From Puniceicoccales bacterium (lineage in GTDB: Bacteria; Verrucomicrobiota; Verrucomicrobiia; Opitutales; Oceanipulchritudinaceae), in NCBI GenBank assembly GCA_030595525.1, contig JAUVDD010000102.1:1-6242 (forward strand): DNA of 6,242 nt, written 5' to 3'. Positions 5,925-6,242 of this stretch are shown here, piece by piece (the first letter of the stretch is position 1; the number at the start of each line of letters is the position of its first letter). The notes beneath the pieces are model-generated. The model was not told the DNA's origin. It ran no database searches and saw only the letters and a program-made list of their open reading frames with translations. The translations under genes and the position numbers were made by a program.

Positions 5925-6242
5925 CTCGGATAATTTCTCAAACTGGGCCAGATATTTCGAGCCACTCTTGGAACGTGACAGAAACCTGCCGTTCAGACGA
6001 TAGGCTCGATCATTCAATTTTAGCTGGAAACAGAATACTTCCCTGCCACGGATACGTTTCAATAGCCTCTTGAGCTTCCCCAGGATTGCCCCGGGTAACA
6101 TGTCGCCCAATCCCGAACTTTCCTTGTCTTGAACCACAATTTGCCTGAATGGTTCATTTACCTCAATAAATGTACCATCATCATTAAAAATCATCACTGG
6201 ATTACTCGATAATTCCATGAACGCATTCTTCGTTTGCCGACA
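5922..6242 (-). CDS. PAS-domain sensor protein, N-terminus beyond the window
   Basis: The frame is open to the window edge, giving 106 visible residues; the 5' end is missing. The ATG at 6218 falls inside a typical run-in to a PAS domain (AFMELSSNPVMIFNDDGTFI), so it is unlikely to be the real start. The PAS core is clear: NPVMIFNDDGTFIEVNEPF at the start, a helical middle with a basic patch (KLKRLLKRIRGR), then paired strands ending in SGSKYLAQFEKLSE. PAS domains sense ligands, redox state or light, or mediate dimerisation; nothing here shows which. The coding sequence ends in a TGA followed in the same frame by the GAF segment, so it may be the N-terminal part of an interrupted PAS-GAF sensor. 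Further domains are likely upstream, outside the window. Confidence 0.75.
   Translation of the reverse strand, partial: CRQTKNAFMELSSNPVMIFNDDGTFIEVNEPFRQIVVQDKESSGLGDMLPGAILGKLKRLLKRIRGREVFCFQLKLNDRAYRLNGRFLSRSKSGSKYLAQFEKLSE

Noticed and set aside
1..6242. CRISPR array, tRNA, rRNA, transposase or prophage genes
   Set aside because: No repeat-spacer pattern, RNA-gene-like sequence, transposase motif or phage gene was seen on either strand.

Overview
This 6.2 kb window looks like ordinary bacterial chromosome: dense, mid-GC coding sequence with no sign of phage, IS element, tRNA, rRNA or CRISPR. Lgt (lipoprotein lipidation) and the cell-envelope/redox genes show a bacterium. The sirtuin is of the zinc-less type I associate with Bacteroidota and related phyla, and few starts have a good Shine-Dalgarno. 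I lean towards the Verrucomicrobiota/Bacteroidota side of the tree, possibly an Opitutae-like organism, but this is a weak inference and no marker gene settles it.

Left block, bases 36-3538, all on the minus strand. In transcription order it encodes a CNNM/DUF21-CBS membrane protein, Lgt, a small CGWS glutaredoxin-like protein, a stand-alone CBS-pair protein and a Sir2-family NAD-dependent deacylase. Gaps are 5, 10, 62 and 9 bases, so this is probably one operon, or two with a break in the 62-base gap. A loose theme is envelope maintenance plus adenine-nucleotide/NAD sensing.

Right block, bases 3539-6242. A divergent intergenic region of about 240 bases separates the blocks. Two plus-strand genes follow. 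The first is an unrecognised protein of about 368 residues in which I can see the catalytic-loop pattern (GD-x4-N) and the metal-binding DFD of the protein-kinase-like fold. The second is a stand-alone NarL-type receiver. Facing them on the minus strand is a PAS segment (running off the window) followed by a GAF domain in the same reading frame, separated by a single in-frame TGA. The stop codons of the receiver and GAF genes are only 8 bases apart and lie in a region with inverted repeats.

The most interesting points are the cryptic kinase-like protein beside an orphan receiver and a PAS/GAF sensor, with no histidine kinase visible, and the in-frame TGA that splits the sensor.
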